A stretch of 64,000 nucleotides of DNA from a virus, in the IMG/VR virus record IMGVR_UViG_3300044646_002092, positions 52,445 to 116,444 of that record; one strand, written 5' to 3'. The translations under genes and the position numbers were made by a program. Within the stretch, counting starts at the first letter, position 1. Every line of letters starts with the position of its first letter. Positions 7,833 through 15,713 of this stretch are shown one piece after another. The notes beneath the pieces were generated by a model that saw only the letters and a list, made by a program, of their open reading frames with translations, did no database searches and had not been told where the DNA came from.

Positions 7833-8117
7833 CTAGATGTACTTCGCTAGGTAGAGGACAAAAAACTATACTTTTGCATATAATAAAGAAATGAACCCTG
7901 AGTTTCACTAACCCTACTTTTTAAAATAGGGATTAACCTAATCAGTTAGGTTAACGTAAGAAGCGAATAGCTCATTGAGACTTGATTTGGTACAGACTTC
8001 CGAATGCTTCTCTAGTTCGGATTATCTCTAAACCTGATTGTTCAGGTGTTGGGTAAAGCCAAGACATCTTAATCAAGTTGAGCGAGGAGACTTAAACAAT
8101 TTTGGGTTATACCAACA
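7832..8117 (+). ncRNA. Putative omega RNA (HEARO-like) of the IsrB element
   Basis: This 286-base region has no good reading frame but several strong hairpins: CCCTA/TAGGG (7912-7916 with 7927-7931), a perfect 9-bp stem TTAACCTAA/TTAGGTTAA with a 4-nt loop (7933-7954), CCGAA/TTCGG (8000-8004 with 8016-8020) and ACCTGA/TCAGGT (8032-8047). It ends in GGGTTATACCAACA directly before the IsrB start, an ending I associate with cyanobacterial HEARO RNAs. Position, length (about 300 nt) and structure fit the guide RNA of IscB/IsrB nucleases, whose guide lies at the 5' end in flanking DNA. The precise 5' end is unknown. Confidence 0.7.
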
Positions 8118-9215
8118 ATGCGTATTCCAGTAGTAGATACAAATCATCAACCCTTAATGCCTACTACACCCGCGAGAGCTAGAAAGTGGATTGAATCTGG
8201 CAAAGCGGTAAAACGTTGGTCAGATTGTGGTCAGTTCTACGTTCAGCTACAAGTAGAGCCATCTGGAAAAGAAAAGCAAGCTATTGTCATCGGGCTTGAT
8301 TCAGGCAAGAAATATTCAGGTATAGGTGTGCAATCTGCAAAATTCACTTTATACTCAACCCATTTAAAATTACCATTTCAGATGGTGAGGAATCGGATGG
8401 AACTAAGAGGGTTATTGCGAAGAAGTCGTCGGGGTCGCAGAATTAATCGCAAGGTAAAGTTCTCAAAACGCGCTCATAGACAATTAAGGTTCTCGAACCG
8501 CAGGAAAACTAAACTAGCCCCGTCAATCCGTTCTAATCGGCAACTAGAACTTCGTATTATATCCGAATTGTGTAAGATTTTTCCAATCAGCGCAATTAGA
8601 TATGAATATGTAAAAGCAGACATAGATTTAACTAGTGGACGCAAAAAAGCAAGGTCAGGTAAAAGTTTTTCTCCTGTTATGGTCGGTCAGAAATGGTTGA
8701 TTGAACAGTTAAATAAATTCGCCACCACTACCACTATTTTTGGCTATCAAACATCCCTAGTACGTTCTCACCTCGGTTTGGTAAAAAATAAAAATGATAA
8801 ATCAAAACCTTGCTTTGAGACACACGCTGTTGATGGAGTAGCTATTGCTTGCTCCCATTTTGTAGAGTATAAAAAATACCATAAACAAGGAGAGGATGGA
8901 GCAGATTGGGTTGGTGCAGTCAGTGTTACTAAAGCTTCTTTTTTTGTAATTCGCAGACCATCTTTTTCTCGTCGCCAATTACATTTGATAATACCAATTA
9001 AAGGTGGTGTTAGGCATAAATATGGAGGCTCTACTACCCGACACGGTTTCCGTAAGGGAGATTTAGTAAGCTCCCCTAAAGGTATTGGCTATATTAGTGG
9101 CGATACTGTAAAAGCCGTATCTGTTAGCGATTTCAACTGGAAAAGATTAGGGCAAATAGCCCCCAGTAAAATTAGATTGATACACCGTTCAAATGGGTTA
9201 GTTGTTACTTCCTAA
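8118..9215 (+). CDS. isrB: IsrB-type RNA-guided nickase (RuvC without HNH)
   Basis: 365 residues. Domain order: PLMP motif at 12-15, RuvC-I IGLDSGKKYSGIGV with Asp61, Arg-rich bridge helix at about 100-115 (RRSRRGRRINRK), RuvC-II with Glu163 (RYEYVKADID), and RuvC-III ETHAVDGVAIA with His236 and Asp239. Where IscB carries an HNH domain between RuvC-II and III there are only about 70 residues without Cys pairs or an HNH signature, which defines IsrB. The C-terminal region (GGSTTRHGFRKGDLV, GIGYISGD) matches the conserved tail of the family. IsrB proteins are known to nick DNA under omega-RNA guidance. All catalytic residues are present, so it is probably active. The protein is very basic. It may act here as a homing-type endonuclease (inference). 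Confidence 0.9.
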   Translation: MRIPVVDTNHQPLMPTTPARARKWIESGKAVKRWSDCGQFYVQLQVEPSGKEKQAIVIGLDSGKKYSGIGVQSAKFTLYSTHLKLPFQMVRNRMELRGLLRRSRRGRRINRKVKFSKRAHRQLRFSNRRKTKLAPSIRSNRQLELRIISELCKIFPISAIRYEYVKADIDLTSGRKKARSGKSFSPVMVGQKWLIEQLNKFATTTTIFGYQTSLVRSHLGLVKNKNDKSKPCFETHAVDGVAIACSHFVEYKKYHKQGEDGADWVGAVSVTKASFFVIRRPSFSRRQLHLIIPIKGGVRHKYGGSTTRHGFRKGDLVSSPKGIGYISGDTVKAVSVSDFNWKRLGQIAPSKIRLIHRSNGLVVTS

Positions 9216-9220
9216 GTTAA

Positions 9221-9240
9221 TACGACAGTAAGAAATAATA
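9221..9240. repeat. Right 20-bp flank of the IsrB element
   Basis: TACGACAGTAAGAAATAATA differs from 7813-7832 at two positions (C/T and A/G, both synonymous for D-S-K-K). It is followed by ATGA, whose ATG starts the next gene. The copy encodes a second version of the RNA ligase C-terminus and stop. Confidence 0.8.
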
Positions 9241-9500
9241 TGAGTAAAACACTGCAACTGAAATGGGAGTACTCTTCTGCCAACCTGCCTAACGGAGAAA
9301 TTATGGCTCGATTCGGGCTACTCAAGGCTGCTGTTGATGGTACTCATAGTACTATGAGTTACCCTGACAGATTCACTTCAATAAATGCTGCACAGTTAAA
9401 AGCTGAAGATATGCTTTTCCGCCATTTGAAAGAGCTATCAGTAGGTATTGATGCTCTTGACGTAGATGAGGCTGTTGAAACAAACAAACTCGATAACTAA
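9240..9500 (+). CDS. Small hypothetical protein
   Basis: 86 residues (MSKTLQLKWEYSSANLPNGE...), acidic, with predicted beta strands at the N-terminus and a helix at 51-66. Before the IsrB insertion its start would have lain two bases after the RNA ligase stop, so it was part of that operon. The last 63 bases overlap the convergent tail gene on the minus strand. No family recognised. Confidence 0.7.
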   Translation: MSKTLQLKWEYSSANLPNGEIMARFGLLKAAVDGTHSTMSYPDRFTSINAAQLKAEDMLFRHLKELSVGIDALDVDEAVETNKLDN

Positions 9501-9947
9501 AAAATTACTGGTGAAAGTAGGGCTAGAAAGTGCCCCAAAACGAAAGCGTGAGTCCCACCCCGTAATCGTCCAGCTACCACTATTTCTATCTAAAAGCAAG
9601 CTACCAGCACCATTTCTCAGCGTCGTCTGTAGATTAATGGTGCTGTTTTGTGTAAATACCACTCGAACCTGCTCGACGGAAGTGAAGTCAGCTATAGTTG
9701 TTCCTGAAGTCGTTGTAATACTCGTAATTGTGTTTAATTTATTTGCAGTATTATTTGACCTGAACCATCGCCCAGACCCCGCAGTGGGAGCAAATATCTG
9801 ACCTGAAACAGTTGCATCTGAAGCTGTTGCATCGTATATTAGCCAAGACTTGAGTTCAATGCAGACAACTGCAAAACCTTGTGGAAGTGCGCTGACATCG
9901 AGATTGAGAACTTCAGTAAGTGTAGAAAAAGAGATAGGATGTGCCAT
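9438..9947 (-). CDS. Tail-fibre-associated protein with GRWF module
   Basis: 169 residues. Residues 15-62 form a small module seen in several proteins of this window: ALPQGFAVVCIE, then WLIYDATASDATVSG and APTAGSGRWF. The C-terminal part is beta-rich (TINLQTTLRNGAGSLLLDR). Such modules are common in phage tail and head-decoration proteins. The start lies 4 bases downstream of the next fibre gene stop on the same strand. The 3' end overlaps the convergent plus-strand gene by 63 bases, which is unusual for this genome. Confidence 0.7.
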   Translation of the reverse strand: MAHPISFSTLTEVLNLDVSALPQGFAVVCIELKSWLIYDATASDATVSGQIFAPTAGSGRWFRSNNTANKLNTITSITTTSGTTIADFTSVEQVRVVFTQNSTINLQTTLRNGAGSLLLDRNSGSWTITGWDSRFRFGALSSPTFTSNFLVIEFVCFNSLIYVKSINTY

Positions 9948-9951
9948 CTAA

Positions 9952-12144
9952 CTATTGACCATAAAAAACATCAGGAATGTAGTTGCCAGTATACCGCGCA
10001 GACTTAGTGACTCGTAGCTGTGAAATCTCAATCCAACTTCTACTTCTAAACAAAGAGGTGTTTATAGTGGCTATAGAAGAATCTTGACTGTACAACCTCT
10101 TGATACTAAATTCAGACGCTGACGAGGCTATATTCATCGCTTCGCTTGTTGTTGCAGTTGCTTCGAGTTCGCCATTCAAGAATAGAGAACAGCTTGTACC
10201 AAATTTCACAAAAGATACATCAACTACTGTGCTATCTGGAATATCAGTTACACCATCCAAAGTGAAGCTACCAAAAGTGACACGAAGCTTGAGGTCATAG
10301 ATGCCCCACGTAAAACCCCCCTCAACATCGATAATAGCCCCACGAGTATTGCCAGATGGATTAAATATCTTGGCTTCAAGTGTTACATCGCCAGTTATCT
10401 CCAAGCTGCTATCGGTATACCCAATATGAGAGTACTTATTGAGCCGTCCTGACGCGATGAGTGGTTGTACTGTAGTATTTGACGTGAAACTTCTTGTGAG
10501 GCTGTACTGAGCAAAATCTGCCTCACCTACATTAAATTTGAGAAGTAGTACTGTGTTCGCCGTTGCGGTGTCTTTAGGCGGAACGTCATTAGCAGAAAAG
10601 GGAATACTAGCTGCTGTATTAATGGTAAGTTGACGCAAATATCCTTGCCAACTTTGGGAAGTCCATGCAGCAGTACCTACCGAGTTTTTCAAGCTACCTA
10701 TGCACAGTGGCTCAGTTGAATTATTGTTGAAGTTGTTAGCTGCTTTGAGGTGAGCGCTTAAGACTCCATCGATAAATATTTTGTAGACTCGCCCGATTCG
10801 ATTAATGACAACGCTATGCTCGAAGAGGTCGTCTGGTAAGGCACAAGACAGCACGTTAGACCCAAAGGCAGCAAACAAGGTACTATCTGCCGCTACACCC
10901 ACATAAAAGCCTATACTAGATGCTTTGTGGCTACCCACAATACAACCATACTCGCCTACGCTCGTTTTGGCAGAAAAGAAGGAAATAGTGAAGTCAGTTT
11001 CGTTGAGGTCGAATGCCGATGTTTTTGTCGCCTCAAGTCTGCCCCCTGAGAGTAATAGACGTGCCTTACTGATGGTTGGAGTGCCGACTGTATTGCCGAT
11101 TGTTGAAATGCCAGCGCCAGTATATGCAGTTGTTGATGATGCAAATGCCAGATACAACGCTTCGCTGAAAGGAGCCTCCCACCCTATTTTTTCTGCATAA
11201 GCGACAGCGCCAGTTTTGTCCACATTGTCGCTGTAATCAATGTTCGCGTAAAGTTTGTTGACGTACTGCAATTCAAGTACTTGTTTGCCAAAATATGCAG
11301 TGAGAAGTGTTGCTTGGCTGTATTGCTTAGGGAGCGCGAAGATGTCAGTGAAATTCTTGATTATGTGACCGTTTGGAATCAGCTCGATGAAGTATTTCGT
11401 ATACTTGCCAGCATTGAGGATTGTGAGCGTTGTATTAGTCGCTAGAGTGATGCTGATGTATTGGGTCGCGCCAGCAAGGTCAAGCGAGTATGTGTCGGTA
11501 GAAATAGTAATTGAGGTCAGGTCGTATGCGTCGATTTGATTTTGAGGTATAGGCTCCCAAGTAGCAGGAGTCACAATTAACGTAGCTTCACATTTTAGTT
11601 CTAACTCTCGGATACTGATTGTTGTCTGAGAACCCCGATAAAATACGAAAAGATAGGTCGTCGAAGGTGAAAACTCTTCAGTTATAAAATATTCTGTAGT
11701 TGCATAATTACTTACTATAAACGTACCTACTAAGCTAGTCGGCTCTACGGCGCTGCCCCTATAAACATCCACTTGTTCTGGTTTATTGAAGTTGCCATTG
11801 AATTGACCGTTAGTAAGTAAAAAGCTTGTTAATAATTTAGCTTCAGGAAATGTTGTGATTACTCTAAAAACATTTGATGTATATGGCATACACGCTTCAC
11901 CAGTACCGTCATTAAGTTTATCCAAAGCATAACTTGCATTAAAGTAAGAATAGCTTTCTGGTGTTGATGCTGTATAGGGAATGACTTGAGGTACACCGAT
12001 TTCGGAAGTCTCAGGAATATACACTTGCCAACACTTGCGGTCAAAGTTGATTAGCGGTGTATTTGCAGGTACTAGCGACAAATCGAGAGCTGAAAGTTCG
12101 CTGTCGCTATTAATCGTGTAGCCGTTGCGGGGAGGTCTGCTCAT
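9952..12144 (-). CDS. Tail fibre protein with two LamG-like domains
   Basis: 730 residues. The N-terminus has the short module SALDLSLVPANTPLINF followed by a discoidin-like region (about 65-185, VFRVITTFPEAKLLTSFLL). Two concanavalin/LamG-like jelly-roll domains follow, at about 340-520 (FTISFFSAK, then RVYKIFIDGVL) and 575-725 (VTLEAKIFNP, FLNGELEATA, ISQLRVTKSARYTG). These domains usually bind glycans, so host-surface recognition is likely. A TATAAT-like TTATTATACC and a CTCTAGAGG stretch precede the start. It forms a pair with the downstream 169-residue gene. Confidence 0.8.
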   Translation of the reverse strand: MSRPPRNGYTINSDSELSALDLSLVPANTPLINFDRKCWQVYIPETSEIGVPQVIPYTASTPESYSYFNASYALDKLNDGTGEACMPYTSNVFRVITTFPEAKLLTSFLLTNGQFNGNFNKPEQVDVYRGSAVEPTSLVGTFIVSNYATTEYFITEEFSPSTTYLFVFYRGSQTTISIRELELKCEATLIVTPATWEPIPQNQIDAYDLTSITISTDTYSLDLAGATQYISITLATNTTLTILNAGKYTKYFIELIPNGHIIKNFTDIFALPKQYSQATLLTAYFGKQVLELQYVNKLYANIDYSDNVDKTGAVAYAEKIGWEAPFSEALYLAFASSTTAYTGAGISTIGNTVGTPTISKARLLLSGGRLEATKTSAFDLNETDFTISFFSAKTSVGEYGCIVGSHKASSIGFYVGVAADSTLFAAFGSNVLSCALPDDLFEHSVVINRIGRVYKIFIDGVLSAHLKAANNFNNNSTEPLCIGSLKNSVGTAAWTSQSWQGYLRQLTINTAASIPFSANDVPPKDTATANTVLLLKFNVGEADFAQYSLTRSFTSNTTVQPLIASGRLNKYSHIGYTDSSLEITGDVTLEAKIFNPSGNTRGAIIDVEGGFTWGIYDLKLRVTFGSFTLDGVTDIPDSTVVDVSFVKFGTSCSLFLNGELEATATTSEAMNIASSASEFSIKRLYSQDSSIATINTSLFRSRSWIEISQLRVTKSARYTGNYIPDVFYGQ

Positions 12145-12222
12145 TTCATTATTATACCTCTAGAGGGATTCGCAAAAAAGAGGTTGCAGGTAATATTGAG
12201 TTGTTAATTACGAGCAAAGCCA

Positions 12223-12459
12223 ATGAATACTAGACACTTATATACATTTCAAGATGGTAGGGTTCTTGTACTTGAGCATATTGTAGCTATAGGTAGCATT
12301 TACCCCTCGCGAGATGAGGGTATGTTTTTTCAAGTGGATATGCTTGGTGATGTTTGCTATTGCTACCCAGATGTTGAGTTTGAAAAGACTCGCTCAGCAT
12401 TGCAAAACTACAAAACTACCGAACGCGCCGAACTTATTAAAGCATTACGTGCAATTTGA
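12223..12459 (+). CDS. Small hypothetical protein
   Basis: 78 residues, beta-rich N-terminus (HLYTFQDGRVLVLEHIVAIGSIYP) and a helical C-terminus. This looks like a short SH3/PH-like small domain but I cannot name one. It is the first gene of a plus-strand operon (12.2-14.3 kb); the stop overlaps the next ATG by one base (TGATG). Confidence 0.75.
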   Translation: MNTRHLYTFQDGRVLVLEHIVAIGSIYPSRDEGMFFQVDMLGDVCYCYPDVEFEKTRSALQNYKTTERAELIKALRAI

Positions 12460-12701
12460 TGCTAAGAATTGAAAACACTCAAGCTGAGACTAGTTTTGGA
12501 TTCGATTCTACATTAATCGAACTATTCATTAATTTTTTTACTTTATTTCAGATAGAGTTTTATTTTTATCCACTTATTGAATGGGGATGGAGATGGGAAC
12601 ACTCAGTAGAGAATTTATCAAATACTCAGACAGACTTCATTTCTTCGTATATCCTGCCCACACTTGATGTAAAAATAAGAGTTAGGTACATATTAAGATG
12701 A
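12459..12701 (+). CDS. Small hypothetical protein
   Basis: 80 residues from the ATG overlapping the previous stop. A very aromatic middle (LFINFFTLFQIEFYFYPLIEWGW) could be one membrane-inserted or buried segment; the remainder is polar. Its stop overlaps the next start (ATGA). No family recognised. Confidence 0.65.
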   Translation: MLRIENTQAETSFGFDSTLIELFINFFTLFQIEFYFYPLIEWGWRWEHSVENLSNTQTDFISSYILPTLDVKIRVRYILR

Positions 12702-13267
12702 TTAAGCAATTCCTTCGATTATTCCCTTACGTGCGACAACTTGAAGACCAGCTTCAGAAAGCTCTTTGCGGTGAAATCTCACTCGAAAGTTTGCAAGTTA
12801 AGGACGGTAACATTGACCTAAAGCTAAAGTCGAAAATTGTTCCTATTGTAGCTGGAGCATTTCATGAACTACTTGACGAGATGCAAGCACCTAACTACAT
12901 AGAGTTCAGCCTAGACCACTTAGAAACACACGAAACTATTCTTGTGATAGTGCAGAAAAAGAGTGGTAAGTCACCTCATGAATTGCGCGTTGAGGCAGAA
13001 GAGAAGTATAAGGCTTTGCTCGAAGGTAATCCTGAAGCTACAAAGTTATCTGAAATTCCTTGTTGGTATGTGAGTTATCGAGGTAATTGCTTTGGTATTT
13101 TTATGACTGAGAATCTTGCTGAAGAGTTCTCAGAATTTATTAAACCTAAAATAGATGCTAAAGCCTCCGTGAACTGCAAAGACTGGATTCCCGCCATCCA
13201 TGAGTCAAATGTAAAAGATTGTTTGAATCGTGCATTTCCCACAACTTATTTTGAGGATGTAGTATAA
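12698..13267 (+). CDS. Hypothetical protein
   Basis: 189 residues, mixed alpha/beta, with an acidic helix at about 105-135 (ELRVEAEEKYKALLEGNPEA) and a C-terminal Cys-containing stretch. It sits in the operon leading to the PhoH-like ATPase, with an ATGA overlap upstream and three bases to the next start. Function unknown. Confidence 0.75.
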   Translation: MIKQFLRLFPYVRQLEDQLQKALCGEISLESLQVKDGNIDLKLKSKIVPIVAGAFHELLDEMQAPNYIEFSLDHLETHETILVIVQKKSGKSPHELRVEAEEKYKALLEGNPEATKLSEIPCWYVSYRGNCFGIFMTENLAEEFSEFIKPKIDAKASVNCKDWIPAIHESNVKDCLNRAFPTTYFEDVV

Positions 13268-13270
13268 GTT

Positions 13271-13552
13271 ATGAATTTAATTGAGCAATGCAAACAAGCA
13301 ATAGAGAGAGATATTCTTAAGGATGGTAAACCTCGTATAACAGTCGTACTTAAAGGCAAGTGGACTAAATCTGGTAAGAAGAAACTGTTTAATCTACCGA
13401 AAGCCCCAAAGGGCGATATTTTTGCTGACCACAGTGAAGGTAAGTTGGTCGTGAGTTTTGATGCTAAAGAAGTTTTGGTTTACTGTGAGCAGTTAGTTCC
13501 TGTGATGTTAAGTATAGAAAAACAGAGAACTATAAAACCTCCTGAGGTATAA
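13271..13552 (+). CDS. Small hypothetical protein
   Basis: 93 residues; Lys-rich centre (KGKWTKSGKKKLFNLPKAPKG) followed by a beta segment. Possibly nucleic-acid binding from charge alone. It immediately precedes the PhoH-like gene. No family recognised. Confidence 0.7.
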   Translation: MNLIEQCKQAIERDILKDGKPRITVVLKGKWTKSGKKKLFNLPKAPKGDIFADHSEGKLVVSFDAKEVLVYCEQLVPVMLSIEKQRTIKPPEV

Positions 13553-13581
13553 TCAATAAAACTAGCACATAGGCAAAGATT

Positions 13582-14274
13582 TTGGCTAAACAAAGAAACC
13601 AATCCACCGCACTATTCGATATTTCAAAGCTACTTAAAGTAGAGGCTAAAACAGAGAACCAGCAACGAGCATTTGATTATTTTTCGGAGGGGTATAACCT
13701 GATACTATCGGGGTCTGCTGGTTCTGGGAAAACGATGCTGGCTCTGTATCTTGGTCTTAAATCTCTACTACTTCGCAAATATGAAAAAGTTGTAATCGTT
13801 CGCTCAATTGTTCCGACACGCAATATTGGCTTCCTCAAAGGGACGCAGCAGGAGAAAGAGTGCGTGTATGAACAAACTTATTTGAATCTGGTCAACAAGC
13901 TTCTACCCACAATTCCTAATGCTTACGATGCGATGAAGAAGGAGAAGACTCTTGAATTTACATCTACCAGTTTCATTCGTGGGAATAACATCGATAATGC
14001 CGTAGTAATCATTGATGAATTTTCCAACCTTACTTACCATGAGTTGAGTTCAGTAATAACGAGACTCGGAGAGAATGTTAGGGTAATATTTTCAGGAGAT
14101 TTTTATCAATCAGATTTACGATATTCTGACGAGAAAGAAGGTGTTTTAAAATTTTTAAAAGTTCTTTCACTAATGGAGGAAGATTTTAAACGTGTTGACT
14201 TTACTATTGATGACGTAGTTCGTAGCGGTTTAGTGAAAAGGTTCCTCCTTGCGGAGCATGAACTAAGACAATAG
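13582..14274 (+). CDS. phoH: PhoH-like P-loop ATPase
   Basis: 230 residues. Walker A GSAGSGKT at 44-51, Walker B VVIIDEFSN at about 140-148 and the family-typical FSGDFYQSDL motif near 175. PhoH-like proteins are RNA/DNA-associated ATPases common in phages, especially cyanophages and related marine and freshwater phages; the role in infection is not settled. There is no ATG near the N-terminus: translation likely starts at TTG 13582 (or the preceding ATT), since the residues just after it align with the family. It is the last gene of its operon and is followed by a terminator. Confidence 0.85.
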   Translation: MAKQRNQSTALFDISKLLKVEAKTENQQRAFDYFSEGYNLILSGSAGSGKTMLALYLGLKSLLLRKYEKVVIVRSIVPTRNIGFLKGTQQEKECVYEQTYLNLVNKLLPTIPNAYDAMKKEKTLEFTSTSFIRGNNIDNAVVIIDEFSNLTYHELSSVITRLGENVRVIFSGDFYQSDLRYSDEKEGVLKFLKVLSLMEEDFKRVDFTIDDVVRSGLVKRFLLAEHELRQ

Positions 14275-14307
14275 GGCAGCTTTAGTCCAAGCTATTTTAC
14301 GATATGA

Positions 14308-14330
14308 CCCAGCAGCAATGTTGGGTTTTT
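14308..14330 (+). terminator. Rho-independent terminator after phoH
   Basis: CCCAGCA, a GCAA tetraloop and TGTTGGG form a 7-bp stem with one G-T pair, followed by five T residues. It lies 33 bases past the PhoH-like stop and separates this operon from the KilA-N gene. Confidence 0.85.
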
Positions 14331-14335
14331 GTGTA

Positions 14336-14386
14336 TATACCCTCAGATAGATGTTTTACAAAATTATACGTGCTTCAATGAAGTTG
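14336..14386 (+). promoter_or_regulatory. Conserved upstream box of KilA-N gene 1
   Basis: ATATACC then CTCAGATAGATG (14342-14353), 15 bases, and CGTGCTTCAATGAAG. The same arrangement lies upstream of the second KilA-N gene on the minus strand and two other genes. Probably a promoter or operator, located about 20-60 bases before the start codon. Confidence 0.55.
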
Positions 14387-14404
14387 TTGTAAACAGCAAA
14401 ACAA

Positions 14405-15100
14405 ATGTTTGAAGATTTAGTAAATAGCTCCAAGCGCGAAAACGACAATTATGTTAACGCTACGAAATGGTGTAAACAGTTTGGTAAGGGCAAAGAGTGG
14501 TCTAGATTTATGCAAGTCGAAACTACTATAAAGTTTGTCGAAGCTTGCTGTCAGAAATTAAACCTCTCCACAAAAGAGGTTATCCAAGCAAAGCAAGGAC
14601 GCAATGGTGGTACTTGGGTTCACCCACTTATCGCAATCAAATTGGCTGAATGGCTTAGTCCAGATTTTGAAGTTTTTGTCAAGGAAGTATTTGTTGCCTA
14701 CATCGAAGCAGATATTAGTTTGGCTGACTCTATCATTGAACGTACTGATGACCTCGAAGGACTCAAAAAGCACAACACCAAATCTGCTGCCAGACAAAAG
14801 CAGCTTGAGGGCTACCACGACTTGATGAACGAATTGCGTAAACACAAGTGCGAGGATATACACTTCGCAACCGTGAACAAACACAATAATCAACTTATTG
14901 GTGTGGAAACTCGTAAAGCTGGGCTGACTAAAGATGAAGTCAGTGTAGTCACTATTTTGGAGAATTTCGAGAGGCTTCGACTGTCGGGCGAAATCCCTAC
15001 AAAACCTTGGAAGGCTGTGAATCTGACCAAGGATGCAGGGAATCGCTTGATGCAGTTTCTAGCTGGGGAACTAATTCCAGAAACTAGAGCTACAACTTAA
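14405..15100 (+). CDS. KilA-N domain DNA-binding protein 1
   Basis: 231 residues. The N-terminal KilA-N domain is clear: NDNYVNATKWCKQFGKGKEWSRF, then QGRNGGTWVHPLIAIKLAEWLSPDFEVFV. The C-terminal half (about 120-231) is conserved with the minus-strand paralogue at 24.3-25.0 kb (for example HFATVNKHNN, IxVETRKxGLT). KilA-N proteins are phage DNA-binding regulators or antirepressors. It stands alone between a terminator and a convergent small gene, with its own conserved upstream box, so it is probably expressed as a single transcript. Confidence 0.85.
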   Translation: MFEDLVNSSKRENDNYVNATKWCKQFGKGKEWSRFMQVETTIKFVEACCQKLNLSTKEVIQAKQGRNGGTWVHPLIAIKLAEWLSPDFEVFVKEVFVAYIEADISLADSIIERTDDLEGLKKHNTKSAARQKQLEGYHDLMNELRKHKCEDIHFATVNKHNNQLIGVETRKAGLTKDEVSVVTILENFERLRLSGEIPTKPWKAVNLTKDAGNRLMQFLAGELIPETRATT

Positions 15101-15330
15101 AAACGCTTACTATCTTCGGGAACGGGGTCGGGCTTATCAACAGGCTCGTCCTCGTCGTTATCATCTTCATCCCAGAAGACCTCCGAAATGCCATAGAGTT
15201 CAAACAAGAGATTTAGATGAGTTTCTACCATTTCGCTATTCTTTTCTGTCAAGTCCACTAATGCGAGATTCTGAGCTTTGGCGATTAGCTTAATTTGATT
15301 CTCAATTAAGAGGCTTAGGTCGGTATCCAT
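15097..15330 (-). CDS. Small acidic hypothetical protein
   Basis: 77 residues with a helical N-terminal half and a very acidic tail (FWDEDDNDEDEPVDKPDP). It overlaps the KilA-N gene by 4 bases at the 3' end and is divergent from the next plus-strand gene. A CTCTAGAG stretch precedes the start, as before the 730-residue fibre gene. The acidic tail recalls DNA-mimic or charge-neutralising proteins, but nothing specific is recognised. Confidence 0.65.
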   Translation of the reverse strand: MDTDLSLLIENQIKLIAKAQNLALVDLTEKNSEMVETHLNLLFELYGISEVFWDEDDNDEDEPVDKPDPVPEDSKRF

Positions 15331-15401
15331 GTTATTTCTCTAGAGGTATTGCTGTGCTGAGCTGGTAATGTTTTAATGATTGTATCACTTGGAGGTTAAT
15401 T

Positions 15402-15713
15402 ATGACTAGAAAAATTGTTTGTCTTTGCGGCTCGACTAGATTCAAAGAAGCTTTTGAGGAAGCTAATAAGCGTGAAACCCTCAAAGGTAACATCGTTCTC
15501 AGTGTAGGTTGGTATGGTCACTGTGAAGATACGCCTATATCTGAAGAGCAGAAAGAGAAACTTGACGAGCTTCACTTGGACAAAATCAGAATGTCTGACG
15601 AAGTGCTTTTTCTCAATGTGGGTGGCTATATGGGTAAGTCTACTTGTAGAGAGCTAAGTTTTGCGGTCGGATTGCAGAAAAAGATTAGTTGGTTAGAGGA
15701 GCCTGAGTATTAG
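15402..15713 (+). CDS. Nucleoside 2-deoxyribosyltransferase-like protein
   Basis: 103 residues with the family layout VCLCGSTRFKEAFEEAN at 5-21 and LHLDKIRMSDEVLFLNVGGYMGKSTCREL at the C-terminal half, including a Ser-Asp pair and a Gly-rich loop. This small Rossmann-like group is widespread in phages and related to nucleoside deoxyribosyltransferases (DUF4406-like); true enzymatic activity is untested. TTGGAGG 8 bases before the ATG is a strong ribosome site. It could join nucleotide salvage with thymidylate synthase. Confidence 0.75.
   Translation: MTRKIVCLCGSTRFKEAFEEANKRETLKGNIVLSVGWYGHCEDTPISEEQKEKLDELHLDKIRMSDEVLFLNVGGYMGKSTCRELSFAVGLQKKISWLEEPEY

Larger units (their letters stand above)
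7832..9239 (+). mobile_element. IsrB/HEARO-type element inserted after RNA ligase
   Basis: About 1.4 kb consisting of a 286-base structured noncoding leader and one IsrB-type gene, with no transposase. Boundaries are inferred: the left edge follows the RNA ligase stop and the right edge abuts ATGA at 9240, the start of the next gene. HEARO elements are reported to insert directly upstream of ATGA or GTGA. Without the element the ligase stop would be followed directly by the ATG at 9240, restoring the tight spacing seen everywhere else in this block. The 20-bp near-repeats at both ends mean the ligase 3' end is present twice, so the insertion did not damage the gene. Confidence 0.65.

Noticed and set aside
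8690-8850. HNH domain of an IscB-type nuclease
   Set aside because: Only about 70 residues separate RuvC-II and RuvC-III and they contain no HNH or zinc-binding Cys pattern; the protein fits IsrB instead.
14275-14404. Small gene between phoH and KilA-N gene 1
   Set aside because: The region holds a terminator and the conserved upstream box and no convincing reading frame.
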